Positions 53,707-62,891 are shown, counted from the stretch's first letter. The stretch is DNA of 64,000 nt from Pseudomonas sp. NFR16 (GCF_900108875.1 NZ_FNYJ01000005.1:248001-312000); one strand, 5' to 3'. Notes: generated from the sequence alone by a model not told the origin. Numbers and translations are program-made.

Positions 53707-54684
53707 ATGACACCTATCCAATCCCCTGCTTCGTCTATCACGTCTAAAGGTCTGCCACGCGCAGGGCGCGTCATTGCCGCCTTGCTGTTCAGCCTGGTGC
53801 TGACGCCGGTGGCGATGGCTGACTCCAATGCTCCGGCGCAGAACGCTCCCGCGACACAATCCGTTGCGCCTGCGGCCACTCCTGTTGACTCCACGGCCGC
53901 TCCGGCGGTTCAAGACGCTTCTTCAACCACGCCGACCGAGACACTTGAGGCGGCTGCCGAAGACAACAGCCTCGGCATGTCACACGACCTGTCGCCGTGG
54001 GGGATGTACAAAAATGCCGACGTCGTTGTTAAAGCCGTCATGATCGGTCTGGCTATTGCGTCGATCATCACCTGGACCATTTGGATCGCCAAAGGCTTCG
54101 AACTGCTGGGCGCCAAGCGTCGCCTGAAAGGCGAAATCGCGGCCCTCAAGCGCGCGCGCACCCTGGATGAAGCCAGTGCCGGCGCCAAAAAAGAAGGCAC
54201 GCTGGCCAATCTACTCGTGCATGACGCCCTCGAAGAAATGCACCTGTCGGTCAACAGCCGCGAGCGCGAGGGTATCAAAGAGCGTGTGAGCTTCCGCCTC
54301 GAGCGTCTGGTTGCAGCTTGCGGCCGCAACATGAGCATGGGCACCGGCGTGCTCGCGACGATCGGCTCGACCGCCCCGTTCGTGGGTCTGTTCGGTACGG
54401 TGTGGGGCATCATGAACAGCTTCATCGGTATCGCCAAGACCCAAACCACCAACCTTGCGGTCGTTGCGCCCGGTATCGCCGAGGCGTTGCTGGCAACGGC
54501 TTTGGGCCTCGTCGCAGCGATTCCTGCGGTGGTCATCTACAACGTCTTCGCCCGCTCTATCGCAGGCTATAAGGCTCAAGTGTCGGACGCCTCGGCGCAA
54601 GTTCTGTTGCTCGTCAGCCGCGATCTGGATCACCAGCCTGCCGCCGATCGTAGCCAACAGCCGCACATGGTAAAAATGGGGTAA
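53707..54684 (+). CDS. exbB: TonB-system energising protein ExbB (MotA/TolQ/ExbB family)
   Basis: 325 residues from the ATG at 53707. After a signal-like hydrophobic segment at about 20-38 there is an Ala/Pro/Thr-rich linker, longer than in E. coli ExbB and typical of Pseudomonas. The proton-channel core follows with three membrane segments (about 103-123, MIGLAIASIITWTIWIA; 208-232; 255-275). ATIGSTAPFVGLFGTVWGIM, then NSFIGI is the family signature. It is the first gene of exbB-exbD-tonB, with 3 bases to exbD. Confidence 0.94.
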   Translation: MTPIQSPASSITSKGLPRAGRVIAALLFSLVLTPVAMADSNAPAQNAPATQSVAPAATPVDSTAAPAVQDASSTTPTETLEAAAEDNSLGMSHDLSPWGMYKNADVVVKAVMIGLAIASIITWTIWIAKGFELLGAKRRLKGEIAALKRARTLDEASAGAKKEGTLANLLVHDALEEMHLSVNSREREGIKERVSFRLERLVAACGRNMSMGTGVLATIGSTAPFVGLFGTVWGIMNSFIGIAKTQTTNLAVVAPGIAEALLATALGLVAAIPAVVIYNVFARSIAGYKAQVSDASAQVLLLVSRDLDHQPAADRSQQPHMVKMG

Positions 54685-54687
54685 GCC

Positions 54688-55113
54688 ATGGGCCTGCATC
54701 TTAACGAAGGTGGCGACGACCTCGCCGAGAACCACGAAATCAACGTGACGCCGTTCATCGACGTCATGCTGGTGCTGTTGATCATCTTCATGGTGGCAGC
54801 GCCGCTGGCCACGGTCGATATCAAGGTCGACCTGCCTGCCTCCACGGCAAAGCCGGCGCCCCGACCCGAGAAACCCATCTTCCTCAGCGTCAAGGCTGAC
54901 CAAAGCCTGTACCTGGGCGACGACAAAGTCGCTCGAGAGCAGCTTGGGCCGGTGCTGGACGCCAAGACCAAAGGCAAGAAGGACACAACGATCTTCTTCC
55001 AGGCTGACAAGGGCGTTGATTACGGCGACCTGATGGACGTGATGAACGCGCTGCGAGGCGCCGGCTATCTGAAGGTCGGTCTGGTGGGTCTTGAGACGGT
55101 TGGTAAGAAATGA
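54688..55113 (+). CDS. exbD: TonB-system protein ExbD
   Basis: 141 residues. One membrane segment (about 22-42, NVTPFIDVMLVLLIIFMVAA) carries the conserved Asp of the proton path, followed by a periplasmic domain. The start is 3 bases after exbB and the stop overlaps tonB by ATGA (55110-55113), so the three genes are co-translated. Confidence 0.96.
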   Translation: MGLHLNEGGDDLAENHEINVTPFIDVMLVLLIIFMVAAPLATVDIKVDLPASTAKPAPRPEKPIFLSVKADQSLYLGDDKVAREQLGPVLDAKTKGKKDTTIFFQADKGVDYGDLMDVMNALRGAGYLKVGLVGLETVGKK

Positions 55114-55853
55114 TCAATACGCGCCAAAAACTGACGCGCTATAGCGGTAGTCTGTTGTTGGTGCTGGCGGTGCACGCCATTGCGATTGTCGTCGCGCTGC
55201 GCTGGCCCTCCTCGCAGGCCATCGAGCTGCCGCCGGCAGCGATGATGGTCGAACTGGCGCCCGTACCCGAGCCCGCTCCGCCTCCGCCACCTCAAGTGGT
55301 GCAATCGCCGCAGCCGCCAGCGCCGGAAGAAGAATTGCCGATTCCGCCGATCGCCGAAGCGCCCAAGCCGGAAATTGCGATTCCCAAGCCGGTCAAGCCT
55401 AAGCCCAAACCACAGCCGCCCAAGCCTGTGAAGAAGGTTGAGCCACCGAAGGAGGAAAAGCCCGCTGACGAGAAGCCAGTGGATACGCCACCGTCGAATG
55501 CCAAGCCTGAGAAATCGGCTGCACCGGAACCCGCGCCACCTACGCCGCCGAGCACGGCATTGCCAAGCTGGCAGGGTGACCTGTTGCGCCATTTGAGTAA
55601 ATTCAAGCGTTATCCGGAAGACGCTCGTCGTCGGGGGATGCAAGGCATTAACCGATTGCGTTTTGTGGTCGATGCGGAGGGCCGGGTGTTGTCCTACGAA
55701 ATCGCCGGGGGTTCAGGAAGCGCAGCGCTGGATCGCGCAACGCTGGAGATGATTCGCCGAGCACAACCCTTGCCCAAGCCGCCTGCAGAACTGCTCAACA
55801 ATGGCACGCTGGAAGTGGTCGCGCCCTTCGTTTATTCGCTGGATAAACGTTGA
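55110..55853 (+). CDS. tonB: TonB
   Basis: 247 residues: a short cytoplasmic start and membrane segment (about 12-30, SLLLVLAVHAIAIVVALRWP), a long Pro-Lys-Glu-rich periplasmic spanner (about 48-150), and a C-terminal TonB domain (LSKFKRYPEDARRRGMQGIN, then RLRFVVDAEGRV) that contacts outer membrane receptors. Together with ExbBD it powers siderophore and vitamin uptake. Confidence 0.95.
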   Translation: MINTRQKLTRYSGSLLLVLAVHAIAIVVALRWPSSQAIELPPAAMMVELAPVPEPAPPPPPQVVQSPQPPAPEEELPIPPIAEAPKPEIAIPKPVKPKPKPQPPKPVKKVEPPKEEKPADEKPVDTPPSNAKPEKSAAPEPAPPTPPSTALPSWQGDLLRHLSKFKRYPEDARRRGMQGINRLRFVVDAEGRVLSYEIAGGSGSAALDRATLEMIRRAQPLPKPPAELLNNGTLEVVAPFVYSLDKR

Positions 55854-55867
55854 AACGCTGATTTTGT

Positions 55868-55888
55868 GTTATCAGAGGGTCTGATAAC
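55868..55888. promoter_or_regulatory. Perfect palindrome between tonB and oxyR
   Basis: GTTATCAGA (55868-55876) and TCTGATAAC (55880-55888) form a perfect 9-base inverted repeat with a 3-base centre, 14 bases after the tonB stop and 56 bases before oxyR. It has no T-run, so it may be an operator rather than a terminator. It does not obviously match the OxyR consensus. Confidence 0.45.
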
Positions 55889-55944
55889 GTGCGTCTATCG
55901 ATTGCACCCGCTATGCTGGGGCCGCAACTTCATGGACGCACGCT

Positions 55945-56874
55945 ATGACCCTCACAGAATTGCGCTATATCGTTACCCTCGCTCAAGAGCAGCACTTCGG
56001 CCACGCGGCCGAGCGCTGCCATGTCAGCCAGCCGACTTTGTCGGTGGGCGTCAAGAAGCTGGAAGATGAACTCGGTGTGCTGATTTTCGAGCGCAGCAAG
56101 AGTGCGGTACGCCTTACGCCGGTTGGCGAGGGCATCGTGGCTCAGGCTCAGAAAGTGCTCGAACAGGCGCAAGGCATTCGCGAGCTGGCTCAAACCGGCA
56201 AAAACCAACTGACGGCTCCGCTGAAAGTCGGCGCGATCTACACCGTCGGTCCTTACCTGTTTCCTCATCTGATTCCGCAACTACATCGGGTCGCCCCGCA
56301 AATGCCGTTGTACATCGAAGAAAACTTCACCCACGTGCTGCGTGACAAGCTGCGCAACGGTGAGCTCGATGCGATCATCATTGCCCTGCCGTTCAACGAA
56401 GCCGACGTACTGACGATGTCGCTGTACGACGAGCCGTTCTATGTGCTGATGCCGGCCGACCATCCCTGGACTCAGAAAGCTACCATCGACGCCTCGGCGC
56501 TCAACGACAAGAGCTTGTTGCTGCTGGGTGAAGGCCACTGCTTCCGGGACCAGGTGCTTGAAGCCTGCCCGACGCTGGTCAAAGGCGGCGACAGTGCCAA
56601 GCACACCACGGTCGAATCCAGCTCGCTGGAAACCATTCGCCACATGGTTGCTTCGGGTCTGGGCGTTTCCATTCTGCCGATGTCCGCCGTCGACAGCCAT
56701 CATTACGCCCCTGGCGTGATCGAAGTCCGCCCGCTGTCGCCGCCGGTGCCTTTCCGCACCGTCGCCATCGCCTGGCGCGCCAGCTTCCCTCGGCCCAAAG
56801 CCATCGAAATCCTCGCGGATTCGATTCGTCTGTGTTCAGTCGCTCGCCCTAAAGCCCAGGCGCAAGCGAGCTAA
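55945..56874 (+). CDS. oxyR: Hydrogen peroxide sensor OxyR (LysR family)
   Basis: 309 residues. The helix-turn-helix (AAERCHVSQPTLSVGVKKLE) is followed by the sensor domain with the redox pair Cys199 and Cys208 (GEGHCFRDQVLEACP), at the same positions as in E. coli OxyR. It activates katB, ahpC and related genes. It is followed 8 bases later by recG, the conserved Pseudomonas arrangement. Confidence 0.97.
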   Translation: MTLTELRYIVTLAQEQHFGHAAERCHVSQPTLSVGVKKLEDELGVLIFERSKSAVRLTPVGEGIVAQAQKVLEQAQGIRELAQTGKNQLTAPLKVGAIYTVGPYLFPHLIPQLHRVAPQMPLYIEENFTHVLRDKLRNGELDAIIIALPFNEADVLTMSLYDEPFYVLMPADHPWTQKATIDASALNDKSLLLLGEGHCFRDQVLEACPTLVKGGDSAKHTTVESSSLETIRHMVASGLGVSILPMSAVDSHHYAPGVIEVRPLSPPVPFRTVAIAWRASFPRPKAIEILADSIRLCSVARPKAQAQAS

Positions 56875-56882
56875 GTGGCGGT

Positions 56883-58958
56883 ATGACGGAGCTGTCCCAC
56901 GTCTCGGTTACGGCGCTCAAGGGCGTCGGCGAGGCAATGGCCGAAAAGCTGGCGAAGGTCGGCCTGGAGAATATTCAGGACGTGCTGTTCCACCTGCCGT
57001 TGCGGTATCAGGACCGCACCCGCGTGGTGCCGATCGGTGCGCTGCGCCCCGGACAGGATGCGGTCATCGAAGGGGTGGTCAGCGGCGCTGATGTGGTAAT
57101 GGGCAAGCGCCGCAGCCTGCTGGTGAGGCTGGGCGACGGGACCGGCGTGCTGAGTCTTCGTTTCTATCATTTCAGCAATGCGCAGAAGGATGGCCTAAAA
57201 CGCGGCACGCACGTGCGTTGCTACGGCGAAGCGCGCCCCGGTGCGTCAGGTCTGGAGATCTATCATCCGGAATACCGCGCCATCACTGGCGATGAACATG
57301 TCGCCGTGGAGCAGACGCTCACGCCGATTTACCCAACGACCGAGGGGCTGACGCAGCAACGCCTGCGCCAGCTGTGCCAGCAAAGCCTCGGCATGCTGGG
57401 CCCTAAAAGCCTGCCTGACTGGCTGCCGGATGAGCTGGCGCGGGACTATCAACTGGCGCCGCTGGCTGACGCTATTCACTACCTGCACAACCCGCCCGCC
57501 GATGCCGACGTCGAGGAACTCGCGTTGGGTCATCACTGGGCGCAGCACCGACTGGCGTTCGAAGAACTGCTCACGCATCAGCTTTCCCAGCAGCGCCTGC
57601 GCGAAAGCCTGCGGTCACAGCGGGCGCCCGCATTGCCGCTCGCCAAACGCTTGCCGAAGCAATTTCTCGCCAACCTGGGTTTTCCGCCGACCGGCGCTCA
57701 GCAGCGTGTCGGTAAGGAAATCGCCTACGACCTCAGTCAGCAAGAGCCGATGCTCAGGCTGATTCAAGGTGACGTGGGCGCAGGCAAAACGGTGGTCGCG
57801 GCGCTTGCCGCGTTGCAAGCCCTCGAAGCGGGTTATCAAGTCGCACTGATGGCACCGACCGAGATCCTCGCCGAGCAGCACTTCATCAACTTCACCCGCT
57901 GGCTGGAGCCGCTCGGCATCGAGACAGCCTGGCTCGCCGGCAAACTCAAGGGCAAAGCCCGGGCCGCCTCGTTGGAGCAGATAGCCAATGGCGCGCCCAT
58001 GGTCGTCGGCACGCACGCGCTGTTCCAGGACGAAGTGCAGTTCAAAAACCTTGCGCTGGTGATCATTGACGAACAGCACCGTTTCGGCGTTCAGCAGCGT
58101 CTGGCCCTGCGCAAGAAAGGCGTGGGCGGGATGATGTGCCCGCACCAGTTGATCATGACGGCGACGCCGATTCCACGCACGCTGGCAATGAGTGCGTATG
58201 CCGATCTCGACACTTCGATTCTCGACGAGCTGCCGCCAGGCCGCACGCCCGTCAACACCGTGCTGGTGGCCGACAGCCGTCGCATCGAAGTGGTCGAGCG
58301 GGTGCGAAATGCCTGTGCCGAAGGCCGCCAGGCTTATTGGGTCTGCACTCTGATCGAGGAGTCTGAAGAACTCACCTGTCAGGCCGCGGAAACCACGTTT
58401 GAAGAGCTGACCAGCGCCTTGGGCGAGCTTAAAGTCGGCCTGATCCATGGGCGCATGAAGCCTGCGGAAAAGGCGGCGGTCATGGCTGAATTCAAGCAAG
58501 GCCATTTGCAGCTGCTGGTGGCGACCACTGTTATCGAGGTCGGCGTCGATGTGCCCAACGCCAGCCTGATGATCATTGAAAACCCGGAGCGACTTGGCCT
58601 GGCGCAGCTCCACCAATTACGCGGTCGAGTGGGGCGCGGCAGTGCTGCCAGCCATTGCGTACTGTTGTACCATCCTCCTCTTTCCCAGATCGGTCGCCAG
58701 CGATTGGGGATCATGCGCGAAACCAACGACGGCTTTGTAATCGCCGAGAAAGACCTGGAGCTTCGCGGGCCTGGAGAGATGCTCGGAACACGACAGACCG
58801 GTCTGCTACAGTTCAAGGTCGCCGACCTGATGCGCGATGCCGATCTACTCCCGGCAGTGAGGGATGCAGCCCAGGCTTTGCTTGAACGCTGGCCTCAACA
58901 TGTCAGCCCGTTGCTGGAGCGCTGGTTGCGCCACGGCCAGCAATACGGGCAAGTGTGA
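56883..58958 (+). CDS. recG: ATP-dependent DNA helicase RecG
   Basis: 691 residues. An N-terminal wedge/OB domain (VTALKGVGEAMAEKLAKVGL) precedes two RecA-like domains, with Walker A GDVGAGKTVVAALA, the Walker B DEQH box (IIDEQHRFGVQQRL) and motif VI (QLHQLRGRVGRGS). It remodels stalled forks and Holliday junctions. Co-transcribed with oxyR. Confidence 0.97.
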   Translation: MTELSHVSVTALKGVGEAMAEKLAKVGLENIQDVLFHLPLRYQDRTRVVPIGALRPGQDAVIEGVVSGADVVMGKRRSLLVRLGDGTGVLSLRFYHFSNAQKDGLKRGTHVRCYGEARPGASGLEIYHPEYRAITGDEHVAVEQTLTPIYPTTEGLTQQRLRQLCQQSLGMLGPKSLPDWLPDELARDYQLAPLADAIHYLHNPPADADVEELALGHHWAQHRLAFEELLTHQLSQQRLRESLRSQRAPALPLAKRLPKQFLANLGFPPTGAQQRVGKEIAYDLSQQEPMLRLIQGDVGAGKTVVAALAALQALEAGYQVALMAPTEILAEQHFINFTRWLEPLGIETAWLAGKLKGKARAASLEQIANGAPMVVGTHALFQDEVQFKNLALVIIDEQHRFGVQQRLALRKKGVGGMMCPHQLIMTATPIPRTLAMSAYADLDTSILDELPPGRTPVNTVLVADSRRIEVVERVRNACAEGRQAYWVCTLIEESEELTCQAAETTFEELTSALGELKVGLIHGRMKPAEKAAVMAEFKQGHLQLLVATTVIEVGVDVPNASLMIIENPERLGLAQLHQLRGRVGRGSAASHCVLLYHPPLSQIGRQRLGIMRETNDGFVIAEKDLELRGPGEMLGTRQTGLLQFKVADLMRDADLLPAVRDAAQALLERWPQHVSPLLERWLRHGQQYGQV

Positions 58959-59044
58959 AGCAGTCTGCGCTATAAACGAGTGTCTCACCTATATAACAAC
59001 TAAGCTGGTTATACTTCAGCAATTGTAGGAATCTGGATACAGCC

Positions 59045-60439
59045 ATGACAGAAGTTGCCCACATCGACGCCGCCCAACACGCCCCGTCTGTCATCCGGCA
59101 GTTGCTTGGCAAGTCTGCCATCAACTACCGCGAAGTCATGGACGACGAATCGCTGCCATCCGCACAGAAAGTGCAGGCCATTCTGGTGCATGACTCTGTC
59201 GGCGCGCTGCTGATCCTGTTCCCGCAAAACCAGCTGCTGGACCTCAACCGCATCACTGAACTGACCGGGCGCAAGTTGACCGCCGTGTCGCAAGAGCACC
59301 TGGACCAGATGCTCGGCAAGAACAACCTGCACACCCTGCCCGCCCTTCCGGCACTGACCAGCTCCCCTTGCCTGTATGAAGAGCGCATTCTGCAGGAACC
59401 TTGCGTACTGATCGATTCCGGCGAACCGGGCCTGTTGCTGGAGATCGGCAAAGACGATTTCAAGAGCCTGTTGACCAAAGCCAGCGCCGCCACGTTCGGC
59501 GAGCCAGTCACGCTGGTGCAGCCAAACCTGACACGTCCTGATGACGACCGCGAAGAAATCACCAAGGCCGTGCAGAACTTCACTGCCCGACGCATCCAGC
59601 AGCGCCTGGAAGCGACCGTGGAGATTCCGCCACTGGCCGACACGGCGCAGAAAATCATCAAGCTGCGAGTCGATCCGGACGCCACGATCGATGACATCAC
59701 GGGCGTCGTGGAAACCGATCCGGCGCTCGCTGCCCAAGTCGTCAGTTGGGCGGCTTCGCCTTATTACGGCTCTGCCGGCAAGATTCGCTCGGTCGAAGAC
59801 GCCATCGTTCGCGTACTGGGTTTTGATCTGGTCATCAATCTCGCGCTGGGTCTGGCGCTGGGCAAAACCCTGGCGCTGCCCAAGGACCATCCGCAGCACG
59901 CAACGCCTTACTGGCAGCAGTCGATCTACACCGCAGCGGTCATCGAAGGCCTGACCCGCGCCATGCCACGCGCCAAGCGCCCTGAAAGCGGCCTGACGTA
60001 CCTGGCGGGTCTGCTGCACAATTTCGGCTACCTGCTGCTGGCGCATGTGTTCCCACCTCATTTTTCGCTGATCTGCCGTCAGATCGAGGTGAACCCGCAC
60101 CTGCATCACAGTTTTGTCGAGCAGCACTTGCTGGGCATCACTCGGGAACAGATCGGCTCCTGGCTGATGCGCAACTGGGACATGCCAGAAGAGCTGGCCA
60201 CCGCGCTGCGCTTCCAGCACGATCCGCATTACACGGGCGAGCATTACGAGTATGCGAACCTGGTTTGCCTGGCTGTGCGCATGCTGCGCAAGGAAGGGAT
60301 CGGATCAGGCCCGATGGAAAGCATTCCGGACGAACTGTTCGAGCGCCTCGAACTGCCGCGCGAAAAAGCTCAGGATGTTGTGCAGAAGGTGCTTGAAGCC
60401 GAAGTGTTGCTGCGCGAACTGGCTTCTCAGTTTCATTGA
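59045..60439 (+). CDS. YbaK-like domain fused to HDOD signalling domain
   Basis: 464 residues. The first part (about 15-150) resembles the YbaK/aminoacyl-tRNA deacylase-associated fold (RQLLGKSAINYREVMDDESL... ILVHDSVGALLILFPQNQLL). The second (about 190-400) is a HDOD domain (VEIPPLADTAQKIIKLRVDP... DPALAAQVVSWAASPYYGSA... LAGLLHNFGYLLLAHVFP), a non-catalytic HD-related signalling domain. Proteins of this build are common in Pseudomonas near recG but are poorly understood. It is transcribed in the same direction as recG after an 86-base gap. Confidence 0.87.
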   Translation: MTEVAHIDAAQHAPSVIRQLLGKSAINYREVMDDESLPSAQKVQAILVHDSVGALLILFPQNQLLDLNRITELTGRKLTAVSQEHLDQMLGKNNLHTLPALPALTSSPCLYEERILQEPCVLIDSGEPGLLLEIGKDDFKSLLTKASAATFGEPVTLVQPNLTRPDDDREEITKAVQNFTARRIQQRLEATVEIPPLADTAQKIIKLRVDPDATIDDITGVVETDPALAAQVVSWAASPYYGSAGKIRSVEDAIVRVLGFDLVINLALGLALGKTLALPKDHPQHATPYWQQSIYTAAVIEGLTRAMPRAKRPESGLTYLAGLLHNFGYLLLAHVFPPHFSLICRQIEVNPHLHHSFVEQHLLGITREQIGSWLMRNWDMPEELATALRFQHDPHYTGEHYEYANLVCLAVRMLRKEGIGSGPMESIPDELFERLELPREKAQDVVQKVLEAEVLLRELASQFH

Positions 60440-60615
60440 GCGTCTTAGCCAACCGTCTGTGATACCTGGCGGTTGGAAACACCTGCTCGCGAAGGCGGCG
60501 GCATGAGCGACACATCCTCGTCAGATGTGCTTGCCCCGTCGCGAGCAACCCTGCCCCGCACACGCCGTGCGCCCAGCGCAAACCGGCGAGTGACCCGCTG
60601 GCGTTGCCCTAAGCG

Positions 60616-60990
60616 CTACTTCTTCTTCCTCGGCTGCAAATACTTCATCAAGCCCTGAAACCACATCACCAGCCCGGTATTGCCGACGATCTGGATGTTT
60701 TTGTCTTGAATGCCCTGCATGAATGCCAGCTGCTTGTTTTTGGCCTGCATCGTGGCGAAGCCGTAAGCGGCGTCCTTGAACGAGATTGCAAACGCGGGCG
60801 ACGGAACTGTACCGCCGTGGCTGCTGACGCGCTGGTCGCGCACCACGTAATGGCGCGCAACCTTTCCGTCGGTGGTCTGCAACTGGAAAACCAGGTCTTT
60901 GCCCACCAGTTGTTGCTGGAAAGCCGGGTTTCTGCGGCTGGCGCGAACCATCAGCAGGCCGAGCATCCAGAGTAGAAAGCGAAATTTCAT
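60616..60990 (-). CDS. Uncharacterised small protein, SCP2-like
   Basis: 124 residues with an N-terminal hydrophobic start (MKFRFLLWMLGLLMVRASRR) and a strongly basic tail (LQPRKKK). The middle (FQLQTTDGKVARHYVVRDQR, AISFKDAAYGFATMQAKNKQ, IQIVGNTGLVMWFQGLMKYL) reads like an SCP2 sterol-carrier fold. Conserved near HU and recG in pseudomonads as a protein of unknown function. I cannot assign a role. Confidence 0.7.
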   Translation of the reverse strand: MKFRFLLWMLGLLMVRASRRNPAFQQQLVGKDLVFQLQTTDGKVARHYVVRDQRVSSHGGTVPSPAFAISFKDAAYGFATMQAKNKQLAFMQGIQDKNIQIVGNTGLVMWFQGLMKYLQPRKKK

Positions 60991-61125
60991 GTTCGACGCC
61001 TCATGCGATCACGTGCGGACAGCGCACAGGCGGCAGTGTAACGAGCTTGGACGTGACACGAACGAGGAGAACCGGCCGGTCGCAAAATGGCGAGCCAGAC
61101 GCGTCCTCAGCATGATGTCGCGGTA

Positions 61126-61203
61126 GTTATCTCGCCCTGCGCTGGCGAGATAACGCCTGTATCGCAGGCATAAAATTGGGCACCCAATTCGATTGGCGTG
61201 CCC
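61126..61203 (-). terminator. Two perfect hairpins downstream of the HU gene
   Basis: The nearer one (61178-61203) has arms GGGCAC+CCAAT and ATTGG+GTGCCC with a single bulged base and is followed, in the minus direction, by AATTTTA; it lies 39 bases past the HU stop and is a good terminator. The farther one (GTTATCTCGCC 61126-61136; GGCGAGATAAC 61144-61154) is a perfect 11-base stem with a 7-base loop and no T-run; its role is unclear. Confidence 0.6.
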
Positions 61204-61241
61204 ATTTCATGCTGTTCGCCCTCCGCAAGGCGTGCAGCGAT

Positions 61242-61553
61242 TTATTTTTTCTTCGACGCAGGCGCTTTTTTCACCGTCTCGGGGTTGACGCTGTCTTTCA
61301 GGAATTTCCCAGGCTTGAATGCCACCGTGTTGCTGGCCTTGATTTTGACGGGCTCACCCGTCTGAGGGTTTTTACCGGTGCGCGCCCCGCGATGACGCTG
61401 CAGGAAGGTACCGAAGCCAACCAGAGTCACGCTGTCCTTTTTGTGCAAGGCGTTTGTGATTTCATCGAGTACGGCATTGAGAACACGATTGGCTTGTTCT
61501 TTGGTGAGATCTGCTTTTTCAGCAATAGCGGCTGCGAGTTCTGGTTTACGCAT
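61242..61553 (-). CDS. HU-family DNA-binding protein (HupN-like)
   Basis: 103 residues. The HU fold is clear (MRKPELAAAIAEKADLTKEQ, then ANRVLNAVLDEIT; VTLVGFGTFLQRHRGARTGK, then NPQTGEPVKI), followed by a Lys/Ala-rich tail (VKKAPASKKK) that makes it about a dozen residues longer than HU-beta. It is a third HU-type protein of pseudomonads, besides HupA and HupB. AGAGGC precedes the ATG. Flanked by stable hairpins on both sides. Confidence 0.92.
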   Translation of the reverse strand: MRKPELAAAIAEKADLTKEQANRVLNAVLDEITNALHKKDSVTLVGFGTFLQRHRGARTGKNPQTGEPVKIKASNTVAFKPGKFLKDSVNPETVKKAPASKKK

Positions 61554-61592
61554 ATAAAGCCTCTTTTACGGTTTTTTGTTTTTATGTCCCGT

Positions 61593-61643
61593 GCTGCCGA
61601 TGAAGGGCAGCGAGCAGGTGCCGCAACGGCTCTACGTTGCGGC
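61593..61643 (-). promoter_or_regulatory. Two hairpins in the HU gene leader
   Basis: GCCGCAACG (61620-61628) and CGTTGCGGC (61635-61643) form a perfect 9-base stem with a 6-base loop. GCTGCC (61593-61598) and GGCAGC (61606-61611) form a second stem. Both lie 40-90 bases upstream of the HU start in the direction of its transcription. Confidence 0.45.
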
Positions 61644-61691
61644 AGACGGGAATGAGGATGGCATGCCGCCGAGGCCCGCGCCAGTACGTGG

Positions 61692-61719
61692 GCCACGTTT
61701 GTTTGATCAAAAACGTGGC
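61692..61719 (-). terminator. Hairpin after rubredoxin reductase gene
   Basis: GCCACGTTT (61692-61700) and AAACGTGGC (61711-61719) form a 9-base stem 24 bases past the reductase stop (minus direction). No T-run follows, so it is a weak or Rho-assisted terminator at best. Confidence 0.5.
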
Positions 61720-61742
61720 TTATCCGACAGAACGACCGTTAT

Positions 61743-62891
61743 TTATGCCAACAAGGCAGGCAGGGCTTTGTTGAGCGCGAGTTTCTCCATGACAGCGGCG
61801 CCGGTCAGCGCGTATCCCAGAAGATTCCCGCTGCTGTCCCTGCACAGGGCCTTGATGTCGGCGCCCTCACCTTCAACGCTCCACTCGCCCGCCGAGCCCT
61901 TAGGGGGCGGCGACACGACCAACGGGCAAACCGGCGTTTTGACCGTCACCGGCATCGGCCCGTATTTCACAGGTGTCGGGGTGCCAGCAAGGGTTTGTGC
62001 CAGGGCGCGAGCGCAGTTCATCAACGGCATCACGTAGAGCAGATTCAACCCATCGACCTCGGCACAGTCGCCCAAGGCGTAAATGTTGGCGTGGGAAGTC
62101 TTGAGATGACGATCAACAACAACGCCACGCCCGATTTCCAGGCCGGCCGCGGCGGCGAGATCGGTGCGAGGCCGCAAGCCGATGGCCGAGACCACCAGAT
62201 CACAGCGCAACACCTCGCCATCGGACAGATGCGCCTCAAGACCGTCCTCAACGCGCGCCAGCCGCGTCAGCACTGGCCCGAGGTGGAAACGCGCGCCAAG
62301 ACTTTCCAGCCCGGCCTTTACAGCGCCTGCCGCAGCCGGGTGCAACAACGTCGGCATGACCTGCTCACACGGCGCAACGAGGTCGACTTCGTAGCCGCCC
62401 AGCATGAGGTCGTTGGCAAACTCACAGCCGATCAGGCCGACGCCCAGAATGAGCACGCGACGTTTGCCAGCGGCTGCTGCGCGAAATCGCGCGTAGTCTT
62501 CCAGATCGTTGATCGGGAAGATCGCGTCTGCTGCATCGCCGTCCACCGGAACGCGCACGGTTTCCGCGCCCCAGGCAAGAATCAGATCGCGGTAATACAC
62601 CGACTCCTCGCCGATCCACAGACGTTTGTGTCCCGGATCAATACCGCTGACACGGGTGTGGGTGCGCACCTCTGCGTTGAGTTGCTCAGCCATCGCGCCG
62701 GGCTCGGCCATGCTCAGTCCGTCGGCTTCCTTGTTCTTGCCGAAGCCGGTCGAAAGCATGGGTTTGGAGTAGGAGCGGCCGTCATCGGCGGTGATCAGCA
62801 ACAACGGTGTTTCGCTGTCCAGCTTGCGAAACTCTCGCGCCAGGTTGTAGCCGGCAAGGCCGGTGCCGACGATCACGACAGGTGCGCTCAT
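61743..62891 (-). CDS. rubB: Rubredoxin-NAD+ reductase
   Basis: 382-residue FAD/NAD flavoprotein. FAD fold: VVIVGTGLAGYNLAREFRKL at the N-terminus; NAD fold: RVLILGVGLIGCEFANDLML; second FAD motif: ANIYALGDCAEVDGL. It reduces rubredoxin with NADH, in some pseudomonads for alkane hydroxylases and in others for oxidative stress defence. No alkane hydroxylase gene is in the window. It starts 33 bases after the rubredoxin gene. Confidence 0.93.
   Translation of the reverse strand: MSAPVVIVGTGLAGYNLAREFRKLDSETPLLLITADDGRSYSKPMLSTGFGKNKEADGLSMAEPGAMAEQLNAEVRTHTRVSGIDPGHKRLWIGEESVYYRDLILAWGAETVRVPVDGDAADAIFPINDLEDYARFRAAAAGKRRVLILGVGLIGCEFANDLMLGGYEVDLVAPCEQVMPTLLHPAAAGAVKAGLESLGARFHLGPVLTRLARVEDGLEAHLSDGEVLRCDLVVSAIGLRPRTDLAAAAGLEIGRGVVVDRHLKTSHANIYALGDCAEVDGLNLLYVMPLMNCARALAQTLAGTPTPVKYGPMPVTVKTPVCPLVVSPPPKGSAGEWSVEGEGADIKALCRDSSGNLLGYALTGAAVMEKLALNKALPALLA

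Noticed and set aside
60440..60615. Gene or RNA after the YbaK-HDOD gene
   Set aside because: Only a weak 7-base stem (60449-60455/60470-60476) and a decayed REP-like stretch were seen.
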